From Armatimonadota bacterium (GTDB lineage Bacteria > Armatimonadota > Zipacnadia > UBA1398 > JAKPQA01), in assembly GCA_029547025.1 (NCBI GenBank), contig JAKPQA010000033.1, forward strand, positions 1 to 38,248: a stretch of DNA of 38,248 nt, read 5' to 3'. The notes beneath the pieces were generated by a model. That model ran no database searches and had not been told where the DNA came from. It was given only the letters and a program-made list of their open reading frames with translations. This document shows positions 22,598-31,085 of the stretch, piece after piece. Both the position numbers and the translations under genes were made by a program. Positions within the stretch are counted from its first letter, which is position 1, and every line of letters starts with the position of its first letter.

Positions 22598-24757
22598 GTG
22601 AGGGTGAGTCTGTGGACAGCAGCACTCGCCGTCGCCGCCCTGGCCTGCGGCCCGCTAGTCGCGGCTGAAGGCGACATACTGGTTGCTGACTTCGAGGGTG
22701 ACACCTACGGCGACTGGGAGGTCACGGGCGAGGCGTTCGGGACCGGCCCGGCGCGAGGAACGTTGCCGAACCAGATGGAGGTCTCGGGCTTCGAGGGCCG
22801 GGGCCTGGTGAACTCCTACACGGGCGGGGACCGCACGCAGGGAACCCTCACCAGCCCGGAGTTCAACATAGAGCGCCCGTATATCGCGTTTCTCGTCGGT
22901 GGCGGGCAGCACCCGGGCGAGACGTGCGTCAACTTGGTCGTCGGGGGCCGCGTCGTCCGCAGCGCCACCGGGCCCAACGATCGCGCCGGAGGTACCGAAC
23001 GCCTCGACGGGTACACCTGGGATGTGCGCGACCTGCGGGGGCGGCGTGCCCGCGTTCAGATCGTGGACGCCAGCTCGAGCGGCTGGGGTCATATCAACGT
23101 CGACGAGATCGTGCAGACCTCACGCCCAGTCGGCGTGGTCGAGTCCTCAGTCGAGCTCAGGGTCGACCGGCGCTATGTCTGCTTCCGCATGCCGGCCGGC
23201 GCGGGCCCGACCTCCCTGGTGACCGTATGGTCGGACGAAGGCCGCGTGGTCGGCTACCAGGGGGGCTCGTCGGCCGCCGCCGCCTACTGGGTGAGCCTGA
23301 GCGTGGCCGGACTCCGCGGGAAGACGGTGCGAGTCTCGGTCGCCGAGCCGTCCCGACCCGGTCACCGCATCTCCATTGCTGACACCGTCAGGCTCAGCGA
23401 CAAGCCAAGGGGGTTCCGGAAAGTGACCGACCAGCTCTACAAGGAGACCTATCGGCCGCAGTTCCACTTCACGGCACAGCGGAACTGGCATAACGACCCC
23501 AACGGGTGCGTGTTCCTCGACGGGGAGTACCACCTGTTCTTCCAGCACAACCCGTCGGGCATCGACTGGGGCAACATGACCTGGGGGCACGCGGTCAGCC
23601 CGGACTTGGTGCACTGGACGCAGCTCGATCACGCGATCTACCCCGATGAGCTCGGCACCATCTTCTCGGGCTCCGCCGTCATCGACTGGGGGAACACGGC
23701 CGGTTTCGCCAAGCCCGGACAGCACGCCATGGTGGCCATCTACACGTCGGCGGGGACGCCCTTCACACAGAGCATCGCCTACAGCACCGACAGGGGCCGA
23801 ACGTGGACCAAGTATGCCGCGAACCCGGTGCTGGGTAACCTGACCGAAGGCAATCGTGATCCGAAGGTCATCTGGCATGAGCCCACCCGCAAGTGGGTCA
23901 TGGCGCTCTACCTGACCGAGAGCGACTACGCCCTCTTCGGATCGCCCGACCTGAAGCAGTGGACGAAGCTGAGCGACATCTCAATGCCGGGCTCGAGCGA
24001 GTGCCCCGACTTCTTCGAGATGCCCGTCGATGGCGATGCAGCCCGGACGAAGTGGCTGTTCTGGGGCGCCAACTCACGCTACATGCTGGGCAGCTTCGAT
24101 GGGACGACCTTCCACCCCGAGACGGAGATCCTGCAGGCCGACTTTGGCGCCAACACTTACGCCGCTCAGACCTGGAGCGGCATCCCGGAGGCCGACGGCC
24201 GACGCATCCAGATCGCCTGGATGGCGGGAGGGCAGTACCCCGGGATGCCCTTTAACCAGCAGATGAGTTTCCCGTGCGAACTCACACTTCGTACCACGCC
24301 CCAGGGCATCCGCCTGTTCCGCGAGCCCGTCCGCGAACTGGAACTACTCCGGGGCAGAGTGCATGAATGGCACGACACGGATCTGGCGACAGACGGCGAT
24401 CCTCTGGCGACTCTTAAGGGTGACCTGTTCGAGATCCAGGCCGATCTGGAGCCCGGACCGGACGCCGAGGTGACGTTCACCATCCGCGGTCAGACAGTGA
24501 CCTACTCAGCCGCCAAGGGAACCATCGTGGCGCTGGGCAAGGAGGCGCCCGTCGCGCTCGAGGACGGCCGCCTGCGGCTCCAGATTCTGGTGGACAGAAC
24601 GTCGATCGAGGTCTTCGCCAACAGCGGCCGTGTGGTGCTCTCATCGTGCTTCCTGCCCGATGCGATGGATCAGAGCCTGGGCCTTTCGGCCACCGGTCGG
24701 GCAACGGCTCGGTCGTTGCGGGTGTACGAGCTCAAGTCGGCGTGGCCCCAGGCGTAG
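22598..24757 (+). CDS. Secreted GH32 fructanase (levanase/inulinase type) with two N-terminal beta domains
   Basis: The protein has 719 residues. A signal peptide (about 1-24) is followed by a jelly-roll domain (about 26-172; FLVGGGQHPGETCVNLV, SGWGHINVDEI) closely like that of the HzsA-like protein upstream. A second beta domain follows (about 176-265). The GH32 catalytic propeller then carries WHNDPNG (297-303, nucleophile Asp300), FSGSAVID, NRDPKV (RDP 420-422) and ECPDFFE (acid/base Glu468). A C-terminal beta-sandwich with RTSIEVFANSG completes it. GH32 enzymes cleave beta-fructosides such as levan, inulin or sucrose; the lack of a cytoplasmic form and the export signal favour polymer degradation. 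The GTG start has a strong ribosome site. The 3' end overlaps the convergent uspA-like gene by 26 bases. Confidence 0.93.
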   Translation: MRVSLWTAALAVAALACGPLVAAEGDILVADFEGDTYGDWEVTGEAFGTGPARGTLPNQMEVSGFEGRGLVNSYTGGDRTQGTLTSPEFNIERPYIAFLVGGGQHPGETCVNLVVGGRVVRSATGPNDRAGGTERLDGYTWDVRDLRGRRARVQIVDASSSGWGHINVDEIVQTSRPVGVVESSVELRVDRRYVCFRMPAGAGPTSLVTVWSDEGRVVGYQGGSSAAAAYWVSLSVAGLRGKTVRVSVAEPSRPGHRISIADTVRLSDKPRGFRKVTDQLYKETYRPQFHFTAQRNWHNDPNGCVFLDGEYHLFFQHNPSGIDWGNMTWGHAVSPDLVHWTQLDHAIYPDELGTIFSGSAVIDWGNTAGFAKPGQHAMVAIYTSAGTPFTQSIAYSTDRGRTWTKYAANPVLGNLTEGNRDPKVIWHEPTRKWVMALYLTESDYALFGSPDLKQWTKLSDISMPGSSECPDFFEMPVDGDAARTKWLFWGANSRYMLGSFDGTTFHPETEILQADFGANTYAAQTWSGIPEADGRRIQIAWMAGGQYPGMPFNQQMSFPCELTLRTTPQGIRLFREPVRELELLRGRVHEWHDTDLATDGDPLATLKGDLFEIQADLEPGPDAEVTFTIRGQTVTYSAAKGTIVALGKEAPVALEDGRLRLQILVDRTSIEVFANSGRVVLSSCFLPDAMDQSLGLSATGRATARSLRVYELKSAWPQA

Positions 24758-25184
24758 GAGTCGACAGTCGCCCCGACGAGGGTTCGGTCCCCCGCACGAG
24801 CAGCAGGGGCACGCAGCAGCGGTGGCGGACGTCCTCGATGGTGCTCCCGAGGAACCATCCAACCATATGCCGGTGACCATGGCCGGCCATGGCAATGAGG
24901 TCCGCGCCCTCGCGCTCGGCCGTGCCAATAATGGCGTCGACCGGCTCGCCGTGCTCGACAAGGTGCCTGACCCTGAAGCCGTCACTCGCCAGCGCGTCGG
25001 CGATGGTCTGCAGGTACCCCTGGGCCTCGGTCACCTCGTGTTCTCTCGCATCTCGGGTATGGTAGTGGGCCACTCGAAGCAGGATGATCTCGCTGCCGAA
25101 GGCGCCGGCCAGGGCTCGCACGTGCGGGAGCACGGTCTGGTCGACCGGTGATACGTCCATCGGTACCAGGATCCTCTGGAACAT
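24732..25184 (-). CDS. Universal stress protein (UspA family)
   Basis: The protein has 150 residues with the single Usp domain: start MFQRILVPMDVS, middle EHGEPVDAIIGTAEREGADLIAMAGHG, then HRHMVGWFLGST and VPLLLVRG. The ATP-binding signature is G-2x-G-9x-G-S/T; here the first Gly is Ala (A-GHG-9x-GST), so ATP binding is likely but not certain. Cytoplasmic stress-linked regulator of unknown partner. The ATG at 25184 has GGGAGG about 6 bases upstream. It lies 38 bases behind the Nramp transporter gene on the same strand and is probably cotranscribed with it. Its last 26 bases overlap the convergent GH32 gene. Confidence 0.92.
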   Translation of the reverse strand: MFQRILVPMDVSPVDQTVLPHVRALAGAFGSEIILLRVAHYHTRDAREHEVTEAQGYLQTIADALASDGFRVRHLVEHGEPVDAIIGTAEREGADLIAMAGHGHRHMVGWFLGSTIEDVRHRCCVPLLLVRGTEPSSGRLSTPTPGATPT

Positions 25185-25222
25185 GGCGCACCTCCCTCTC
25201 CCGGGAGCGGGCAGTCCGGCCG

Positions 25223-26548
25223 CTAGCCGAAGTCGAACGTGCCCCCGAATGTCTGGTAGAGCAGCAGGGCGTTGAGCACCATCACGGCTCCAGCGACGAT
25301 GACGGCCAGGAGGAACTCCCCCGGGCCGCTCCGGAAGCTGCCCATTACCTTGCGGCTTCGCGCCAGGATCAGAAGCGGAATGATGGTGAACGGCAACTGC
25401 AGGCTCAGCGCGACCTGACTGAGGATTAGCGTCTTGTAGCTATCGAACCCGGCGGCAATCACTACCATGGCCGGAACCGACGTAACCACCAGGCCGAGGC
25501 GGTAGAAGCGGCTGTGGGTGTCCTCCGGTTTCCCCAGGAACCCACACACGACGTTGGCTTCGGCTAGCGACGACGTGATGGACGAGCCCACGCCCGCGAA
25601 CAGGAGGGCGACGCCAAAGAGCACCTGAGCCAGAGGGCCCGCAAGCGGCTGGAGGGTCCGGCTGGCCTCCTCGATACTCCGCACCACGGTCCCATGCTGG
25701 AAGAACACGGCCGCGGCCACGATGATCATGGAGGAGTTGACGACCCAGCCCATTCCCATGGCTACGATGGTGTCCACGAGCTCGAACCGAATCAGCCGGC
25801 GCTTCGAGGCATCGTCGTCGCCCCACTCGCGGCTCTGGATCACGTTGGAGTGGAGGAACACGTTGTGGGGCATCACTACGGCGCCGAGCATTCCCATGGC
25901 AACCAGAATGCTCCTGGAGTCGATGCGTGGCGTGACCACACACGGCGCCAGCGTGCCCCAGTTGGGCTTCACGATCCAGAGCTCGATGAGGTAGCAGCCA
26001 GCGATGACGGCCAGGAAGACGAGGATCATACGCTCCAGCGAGTGATACCTCTGCCCGAGGATCGCCGTCACCACGATAGCCACGGTGACAATGGCCCCGA
26101 GCCAGAGCGGGAGGCCAAAGAGCAAGTGGAAACCCAGAGCGGCCCCCAGGTACTCGGCCACGTCCGTGGCGGCGCAGGCCACGATCACAGTCGCGCCAAG
26201 GGAATGAGAGACCCAGCGCGGCGCGCGGCTGCGGATGTTCGCCGCCAGCGAGTGCCCGGTGACCACGCCGAGGCGGGCCGACATGCTCTGGAGCAGGATC
26301 AGCATTGCGGTGCTGAGCGTGATGACCCAGAGCAGTGTGTAGCCGAACTCGGACCCCCCGGCGATGTTCGTGGCCCAGTTGCCGGGGTCGATGAACCCCA
26401 CGGTCACGATGAAACCGGGACCCAGGTAGCGGAGAATGGGTGACCTGGCGAACCGCCCGAGCGCCCGTGCCACGGGCGACCTCGCCGCCATCTGTCGGCG
26501 CCAGGTGCGCTCGGGGGCTGCAGCGGCCACGGTCGAGGCTGGGTCCAT
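25223..26548 (-). CDS. Nramp-family divalent metal ion transporter
   Basis: The protein has 441 residues and about eleven membrane segments. The Nramp fingerprints are DPGNWATN in the first helix (54-60) and VVMPHNVFLHS in the sixth (Met226, Pro227, His228). The conserved methionine is characteristic of members that select Mn2+, Fe2+ or Cd2+ over Mg2+. It would import metal across the inner membrane, driven by protons. ATG 26548 was chosen because GGAGGG lies 5 bases upstream; TTG 26551 is too close to that site. The uspA-like gene follows 38 bases downstream. Metal import could support the heme or iron proteins of the region, but no regulator site was seen. Confidence 0.92.
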   Translation of the reverse strand: MDPASTVAAAAPERTWRRQMAARSPVARALGRFARSPILRYLGPGFIVTVGFIDPGNWATNIAGGSEFGYTLLWVITLSTAMLILLQSMSARLGVVTGHSLAANIRSRAPRWVSHSLGATVIVACAATDVAEYLGAALGFHLLFGLPLWLGAIVTVAIVVTAILGQRYHSLERMILVFLAVIAGCYLIELWIVKPNWGTLAPCVVTPRIDSRSILVAMGMLGAVVMPHNVFLHSNVIQSREWGDDDASKRRLIRFELVDTIVAMGMGWVVNSSMIIVAAAVFFQHGTVVRSIEEASRTLQPLAGPLAQVLFGVALLFAGVGSSITSSLAEANVVCGFLGKPEDTHSRFYRLGLVVTSVPAMVVIAAGFDSYKTLILSQVALSLQLPFTIIPLLILARSRKVMGSFRSGPGEFLLAVIVAGAVMVLNALLLYQTFGGTFDFG

Positions 26549-26724
26549 CAACGCCCTCCGTCGGGTGCCCTGGTCACGGGTCGATGTAGACCCTCAGCTT
26601 CGGCGGTCCGCCGCGCGGCGCCTTCAGCGCTGAGGCAGGTCCCAGACCCTCGGTCGAGCGAACACGCCCCCGTTCGGCGGATGCGGGCCCCAGAGCCCTC
26701 ACGTCACAGTGCAGGAGGCGGACC

Positions 26725-29565
26725 ATGTCGCGCCAACCGCGGGTCGCCCCGTTGCTCCGTTCCGCCTGGCTGATCGCCGCTCCCTGGATCGTCCTGCTGA
26801 CCCCAGGGCTCGGAGGAGCGCAGGAGGTATTCACCGTCAACAGCTTCGAGTCCGAGGACGAGCTTGCGAGCTGGCAGATCACCTGTGCCGGCACACGTCT
26901 CGTCCAAGAGGGGGTCACACACGGCCACCACGCCCTCGAGATGACCTTCGATCCCAACGGCGAGTGGGCGGCTGTCAGCATGTACTGGAACCGAGTGGTC
27001 CGCGATTGGTCGCCCTATGATGCCCTGGTCATCGACGTACTCAACCCGAACGACGGGCCCATCAGCGGGTACGAGTTGGTGGCCGATGAGGCGTGGCGCG
27101 ACTCGGGAGGGTCCTACTGGAACCGGCACAACGGCAATGTCACTTTCGCGCCCGGACGCGGCCAGTGGGTCATCCCCGTCCGCGGGCTCTACCGGGGTGA
27201 GGCCGGTAGCCGCAACAACGACATCAAAACGGACATCGACCCGGCCCGCATCGTCCGGCTCGATCTGAACTTCGGCAGTAGGGGCCAGACCGGCCGCATC
27301 GTCATCGACCACATCCGCTTCGTGAAGGCTAGCCGGCCCGCGAGCGTTCAGGCGTTCGACTTCGGACCTCCGAGCCAGCCGGTGATGCTCGGATGGACGC
27401 CAGTTTCCCACGAGACCGCCTACACGGCCGAACAAGGCTATGGTTGGGGCCCGCAAGGTGGCGCTCCGTGGGACGGGGCCGATCGCGACACCACCTTCGG
27501 CACCATGCTGACCCAGGACTTCTGCGAGGCCGGCGGGTATCGGTTCCATGTCGACGTGCCGCCGGGCCAATACGAGGCCCTCGTGATCTTCGAGAACTGC
27601 GGCTACTGGGGCGGCGAGCAAGCGCGCTGCTCCGAGCGCTCGATCTCGGCAGACGGCGAGCTGGCATGGTCGGAGCGACGGCCCCATGGTCGTAGTACGG
27701 CTCTGTTCCGGTTTGAGGACGTCGAGCCACTCGGGCGCGACCTGTGGACGACCTACATGGCTGAGGAGATCACCCGACCCGTACGCTTCACTGTGGCTGC
27801 GGGCGCCGATGGCATCACGCTGGGGTTCGCTTCGGACGCGCCATGGGGCGCCAAGCTCTCGGCCCTGGCACTGTACCCTTCAGCCGACGCGGCGGCCAGA
27901 GAGTGGGTTGATGGCCAGTGGAAGGCCGTCGAGAACGAGTTCCGCGCCAAGGCCGTGTGTCTCGACGCGCCCGGCCCAGCGTTTGACGCACCGCGCGAGT
28001 GGGTACCGCTCGGCCTGGTCGCTTGGCCGGTTTCGCTGGATGACGACCTGTCGCCCTCGGCGGTGCCGGAGGCGCCCGTCGGCCCCGGCGACTTGAAGCT
28101 GCAGCGCCATGCCATGCGTGGCGAGTTTGAGCCGTTCTGCCTGGCCCTCCGGCCCCAGCAGGACCTGGGCCGGTGCGCACTCTCCATCGAACCCGATGGC
28201 CCGGCGTTACCCGCCACCGCCAGTGTGGTCTGGTACAACACCAGCCGGGACTTCGGCAGCATGGCTTACCACGTCGTGCCGCACACGCTGAGGCCTCAGG
28301 ACGCGATCGACCTCCCTGCCGGCATCACGCGTGAGGTCGTCGTCACCGTCCACGTGCCCGAGGACGCCGCTCCAGGCGAGTACCGGTTCCGGCTGAGGCT
28401 TCGCACGCCGGGAGGCCGTGAGCTCCTTTCGGTGCCTCTGTCCCTGACGGTCCACGATGAGCTGCTGGACCGCACTACCGACTTCCAGATGGGCTTCTTC
28501 GGCCTGGAGCCGCCCGAAGGCCTGCTGCCCCCCGGCGCCGGACCCGAGGCGCTGGAGCAGACGCTGGCTCTGCTGCGCGATCATGGCATGAACAGCCTCT
28601 CCGGCGGACCCAACTGGCGACTCACCGGATGGGTGGGCGGGCAGCCCCAGATCGACTTCGATGGCGTCGACGCGTTCTTCGAGCTCTGCAGACGCTATGG
28701 GTTCGACCGGCCCATCAACGGCTATGGCGGCCTGCGATTCCTCGGCCTGCACGACGGCTATCAGAGGGGTGAGGCGGCGGCGAGGGTGACTCAGGAGAGC
28801 GGGCTCGACTATGAGACCGCCTTCATGCGGGCCTGGGACGCCGTCGATCGGCACGCACGCCAGGCGGGTTGGCCCACCATCTACTACGCCATGTGTGATG
28901 AGACGCGCGTCCGCGACGTTGCCGAGCGCGAGCTCGACTTCATGAAGCTCATGGCGCAGGTAACGGCGCAGTTCCCCAAGACCGTTCGCTCCAGCGGCTC
29001 CTACAGCGTGGACTTTCGCGACCGGCCCACAGACGGGGAGGACCTGAAGACCTGGCACCAGCGGTTCTTCGAGGCGCTCGACATCAGCAGCCTCAACGTA
29101 CACGACGAGACCGTGATCGCCGAGGCACGGGCGCTGGGCAAGGAGGTCCACATCTACAACCAGGGCCAGACGCGCTACAGCTTTGGGCTGTACCAGTGGA
29201 ACGAGTTCACCAAGGGCGTGCGAGCCCGGTGGCAGTGGCACCTCAACGTGCTGCACGGCTATCAGTTCTTCGACCTCGATGGCCGCGAGCCCGACACGGC
29301 GATGATCTGCTATGGCTCCCGGGGCATCTACCCGACCATCCACTTCGAGCGATGCCGCGAGGGCGCGGAGGACTTCTACCTGTATCAGACGCTGGCACAC
29401 GCGATCGAGCGGCGGTCCGCCGCCGGCCAAACCGAGCGCGAGGCCACGGAGCTGTTGACGCGGCTGACGGACGGCATGCAGCTGAACCAGACCACACCAC
29501 CGGACGGCTATAACCCAGACGCCACCAAGCTCGAGGTGATCGAGGCCCTCGAGCGGCTGAGGTAG
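26725..29565 (+). CDS. Secreted multidomain glycoside hydrolase-like protein with DUF4091 C terminus
   Basis: The protein has 946 residues. A signal peptide (about 1-32, ending GGA) precedes a carbohydrate-binding-like beta domain (about 35-210) with WSPYDALVIDVLNPN and GRIVIDHIRF. A malectin-like domain follows (about 215-390; FDFGPPSQPVMLGWTPVS). After a beta region comes a TIM-barrel-like part (about 590-850) with TLALLRDHGMNSLSGGPNWR and IYYAMCDETRV. The C terminus matches the DUF4091 pattern: FDLDGREPDTAMICYGSRG, YPTIHFERCREGAEDFYLYQ. DUF4091 proteins are thought to be glycoside hydrolases; few are characterised and the substrate is unknown. The ATG at 26725 has AGGAGG 6 bases upstream. 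It lies divergent from the Nramp gene and upstream of the phosphohexomutase gene. Confidence 0.82.
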   Translation: MSRQPRVAPLLRSAWLIAAPWIVLLTPGLGGAQEVFTVNSFESEDELASWQITCAGTRLVQEGVTHGHHALEMTFDPNGEWAAVSMYWNRVVRDWSPYDALVIDVLNPNDGPISGYELVADEAWRDSGGSYWNRHNGNVTFAPGRGQWVIPVRGLYRGEAGSRNNDIKTDIDPARIVRLDLNFGSRGQTGRIVIDHIRFVKASRPASVQAFDFGPPSQPVMLGWTPVSHETAYTAEQGYGWGPQGGAPWDGADRDTTFGTMLTQDFCEAGGYRFHVDVPPGQYEALVIFENCGYWGGEQARCSERSISADGELAWSERRPHGRSTALFRFEDVEPLGRDLWTTYMAEEITRPVRFTVAAGADGITLGFASDAPWGAKLSALALYPSADAAAREWVDGQWKAVENEFRAKAVCLDAPGPAFDAPREWVPLGLVAWPVSLDDDLSPSAVPEAPVGPGDLKLQRHAMRGEFEPFCLALRPQQDLGRCALSIEPDGPALPATASVVWYNTSRDFGSMAYHVVPHTLRPQDAIDLPAGITREVVVTVHVPEDAAPGEYRFRLRLRTPGGRELLSVPLSLTVHDELLDRTTDFQMGFFGLEPPEGLLPPGAGPEALEQTLALLRDHGMNSLSGGPNWRLTGWVGGQPQIDFDGVDAFFELCRRYGFDRPINGYGGLRFLGLHDGYQRGEAAARVTQESGLDYETAFMRAWDAVDRHARQAGWPTIYYAMCDETRVRDVAERELDFMKLMAQVTAQFPKTVRSSGSYSVDFRDRPTDGEDLKTWHQRFFEALDISSLNVHDETVIAEARALGKEVHIYNQGQTRYSFGLYQWNEFTKGVRARWQWHLNVLHGYQFFDLDGREPDTAMICYGSRGIYPTIHFERCREGAEDFYLYQTLAHAIERRSAAGQTEREATELLTRLTDGMQLNQTTPPDGYNPDATKLEVIEALERLR

Positions 29566-29645
29566 GGGGCGGTGCCCACGGTTGACAGACGTGCGTGGCG
29601 CGCTGCGGCCCTGCCTGTGGGTTGAGTCACCAGGGGCGATTACGT

Positions 29646-29652
29646 GAGGAGG
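29646..29652 (+). promoter_or_regulatory. Shine-Dalgarno GAGGAGG deciding the GTG start at 29659
   Basis: GAGGAGG ends 6 bases before GTG 29659. Starting at the upstream GTG 29644 would put this site inside the gene, so the shorter protein is preferred. Confidence 0.75.
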
Positions 29653-29658
29653 CTACCG

Positions 29659-31044
29659 GTGCAGATCCCTGAGCACATCTTCCGAGGCTATGATATGCGC
29701 GGCCGCGTGGGGCCGGAAGTCACGCCGGAGCTCGTTGAGCTCGTGGGCAAGGCCTACGCGACCTACCTCTGGGACCAGTCGGGGGCCAAGCCCGATGTCA
29801 TAGTCGGCCGCGACCTGCGGCCCAGTTCCGAGGAGCTGTCGGAGGCGCTCATCGCCGGCATTCTATCGACGGGTGCCGATGCCGTCGACGTCGGCGCCGC
29901 GCCCACACCCGTGGTCAACTTCTCATACCACTACCTCCGCAAGACGGGCGTTGCCATGGTGACCGCTAGCCACAACCCATCGCATGACAACGGGTTGAAG
30001 CTCAAGCGCGCTCCCCAACGCCCCATCTGCGGGGCCGACCTGCAGGACGTTCTCGCCATCGCCAAGAGTGGCCGTTTCAGGACGGGCAAAGGCCTCCGAG
30101 CCGAGGCAAGCACCATCCCGGCCTACATCGATGCCATCGTCGAACGTCTCAGGCCGTGCAGGGGGCTCCGGGTGGTCGTGGATGGGGGGAATGGTAGCGG
30201 GTCGCAGACCACCCCCGACCTCCTCCGAGCCCTGGGCTGCGAGGTCATCGAGATCTTCTGCGACCCCGACGGCACCTTTCCGAACCATCACCCCGACCCG
30301 TCGGTGCCGGCGAATATGGTGGACCTTCAGGCGAAGGTCAGGGAGACCGGTGCGGCCATCGGGTTCGGCCTCGATGGCGATGGCGACCGCCTGGGCGTCG
30401 TCGACGATGAGGGGCGATTCATCCAGGCCGACACCTTCGCCCGAGCCCTCGTGCGCGAGGCGCTCGCCCAAAAGCCCGGCCGGATCGTCATCGACGTCAC
30501 CTGCACCGAGAGCTTGACCGCCGACATCGAGATGCACGGCGGCGAGGCCGTCCCGGCGAAGTGTGGCTATCCGAATCTCCTGGTCAAACTGTCGGAGGGG
30601 CCCCAGTATCTGCTCGGCATCGAGGTCTCGGGCCACCTGTTCTTCAACGAGCCGTTCTTCGATTTCGATGACGGCACATTTGCCGCGTGCCGGATCGCCA
30701 GCTACCTGGCCAACACGCGCCAGTCCATGTCATCCATCGTCGATGACCCCATGCTGCCGGTCCGCGTTCAGACTCCGCAGATCCGCCTGCCGGCCCCCGA
30801 CGCAACGAAGTTCCAGGTGGTGGAGGAGCTGGGCCGCTGGCTCGCGTCTCATGAGTCCGTGAAACGCACGGACTTCACCGATGGCGTCAAAGCGTGGATC
30901 AGCAACGGCTGGGCCCTCGCACGTGCGGCCAACACCGCGCCACAGATCGTGTTGCGCGTCGAGAGCAACTCGGCCGAAGACGCCGAGGGGATCGTGGGCT
31001 TGGTGAAGCCCAAGCTCGAGGAGCTCATCCAGGCAGACTCGTAA
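29659..31044 (+). CDS. Phosphomannomutase/phosphoglucomutase (alpha-D-phosphohexomutase family)
   Basis: The protein has 461 residues and the four-domain phosphohexomutase plan. It shows IFRGYDMRGRVG at the start, TASHNPSHDNGLKL with catalytic phospho-Ser104, and the metal loop DGDGDR (239-244). The sugar-binding loop reads IEVSGHLFF, where GExSGH is usual, so Gly is replaced by Ile. A C-terminal phosphate-binding RVESNSAED follows. The enzyme interconverts hexose 1- and 6-phosphates, mannose or glucose, in the cytoplasm. Such enzymes feed nucleotide-sugar and polysaccharide synthesis or salvage. It lies 93 bases behind the DUF4091 gene and 41 before the Gfo/Idh/MocA gene, so a sugar-metabolism operon is likely. 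Confidence 0.93.
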   Translation: MQIPEHIFRGYDMRGRVGPEVTPELVELVGKAYATYLWDQSGAKPDVIVGRDLRPSSEELSEALIAGILSTGADAVDVGAAPTPVVNFSYHYLRKTGVAMVTASHNPSHDNGLKLKRAPQRPICGADLQDVLAIAKSGRFRTGKGLRAEASTIPAYIDAIVERLRPCRGLRVVVDGGNGSGSQTTPDLLRALGCEVIEIFCDPDGTFPNHHPDPSVPANMVDLQAKVRETGAAIGFGLDGDGDRLGVVDDEGRFIQADTFARALVREALAQKPGRIVIDVTCTESLTADIEMHGGEAVPAKCGYPNLLVKLSEGPQYLLGIEVSGHLFFNEPFFDFDDGTFAACRIASYLANTRQSMSSIVDDPMLPVRVQTPQIRLPAPDATKFQVVEELGRWLASHESVKRTDFTDGVKAWISNGWALARAANTAPQIVLRVESNSAEDAEGIVGLVKPKLEELIQADS

Positions 31045-31085
31045 GCAGCTGGGCCGTCGCGAGATCGGTGAGGAGTGTGGACCAC

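Noticed and set aside
26704-27687. A 327-residue minus frame opposite the DUF4091 gene
   Set aside because: It is antisense to a clear protein-coding frame, with no ribosome site and no family motif.
28207-29430. A 407-residue minus frame opposite the DUF4091 gene
   Set aside because: Its length results from GC-rich codon bias on the coding strand; no domain motif or start signal is present.
29582-29610. TTGACA at 29582-29587 before the phosphohexomutase gene
   Set aside because: It is followed by GC-only sequence with no -10 box; the gene is more likely read through from the DUF4091 gene.
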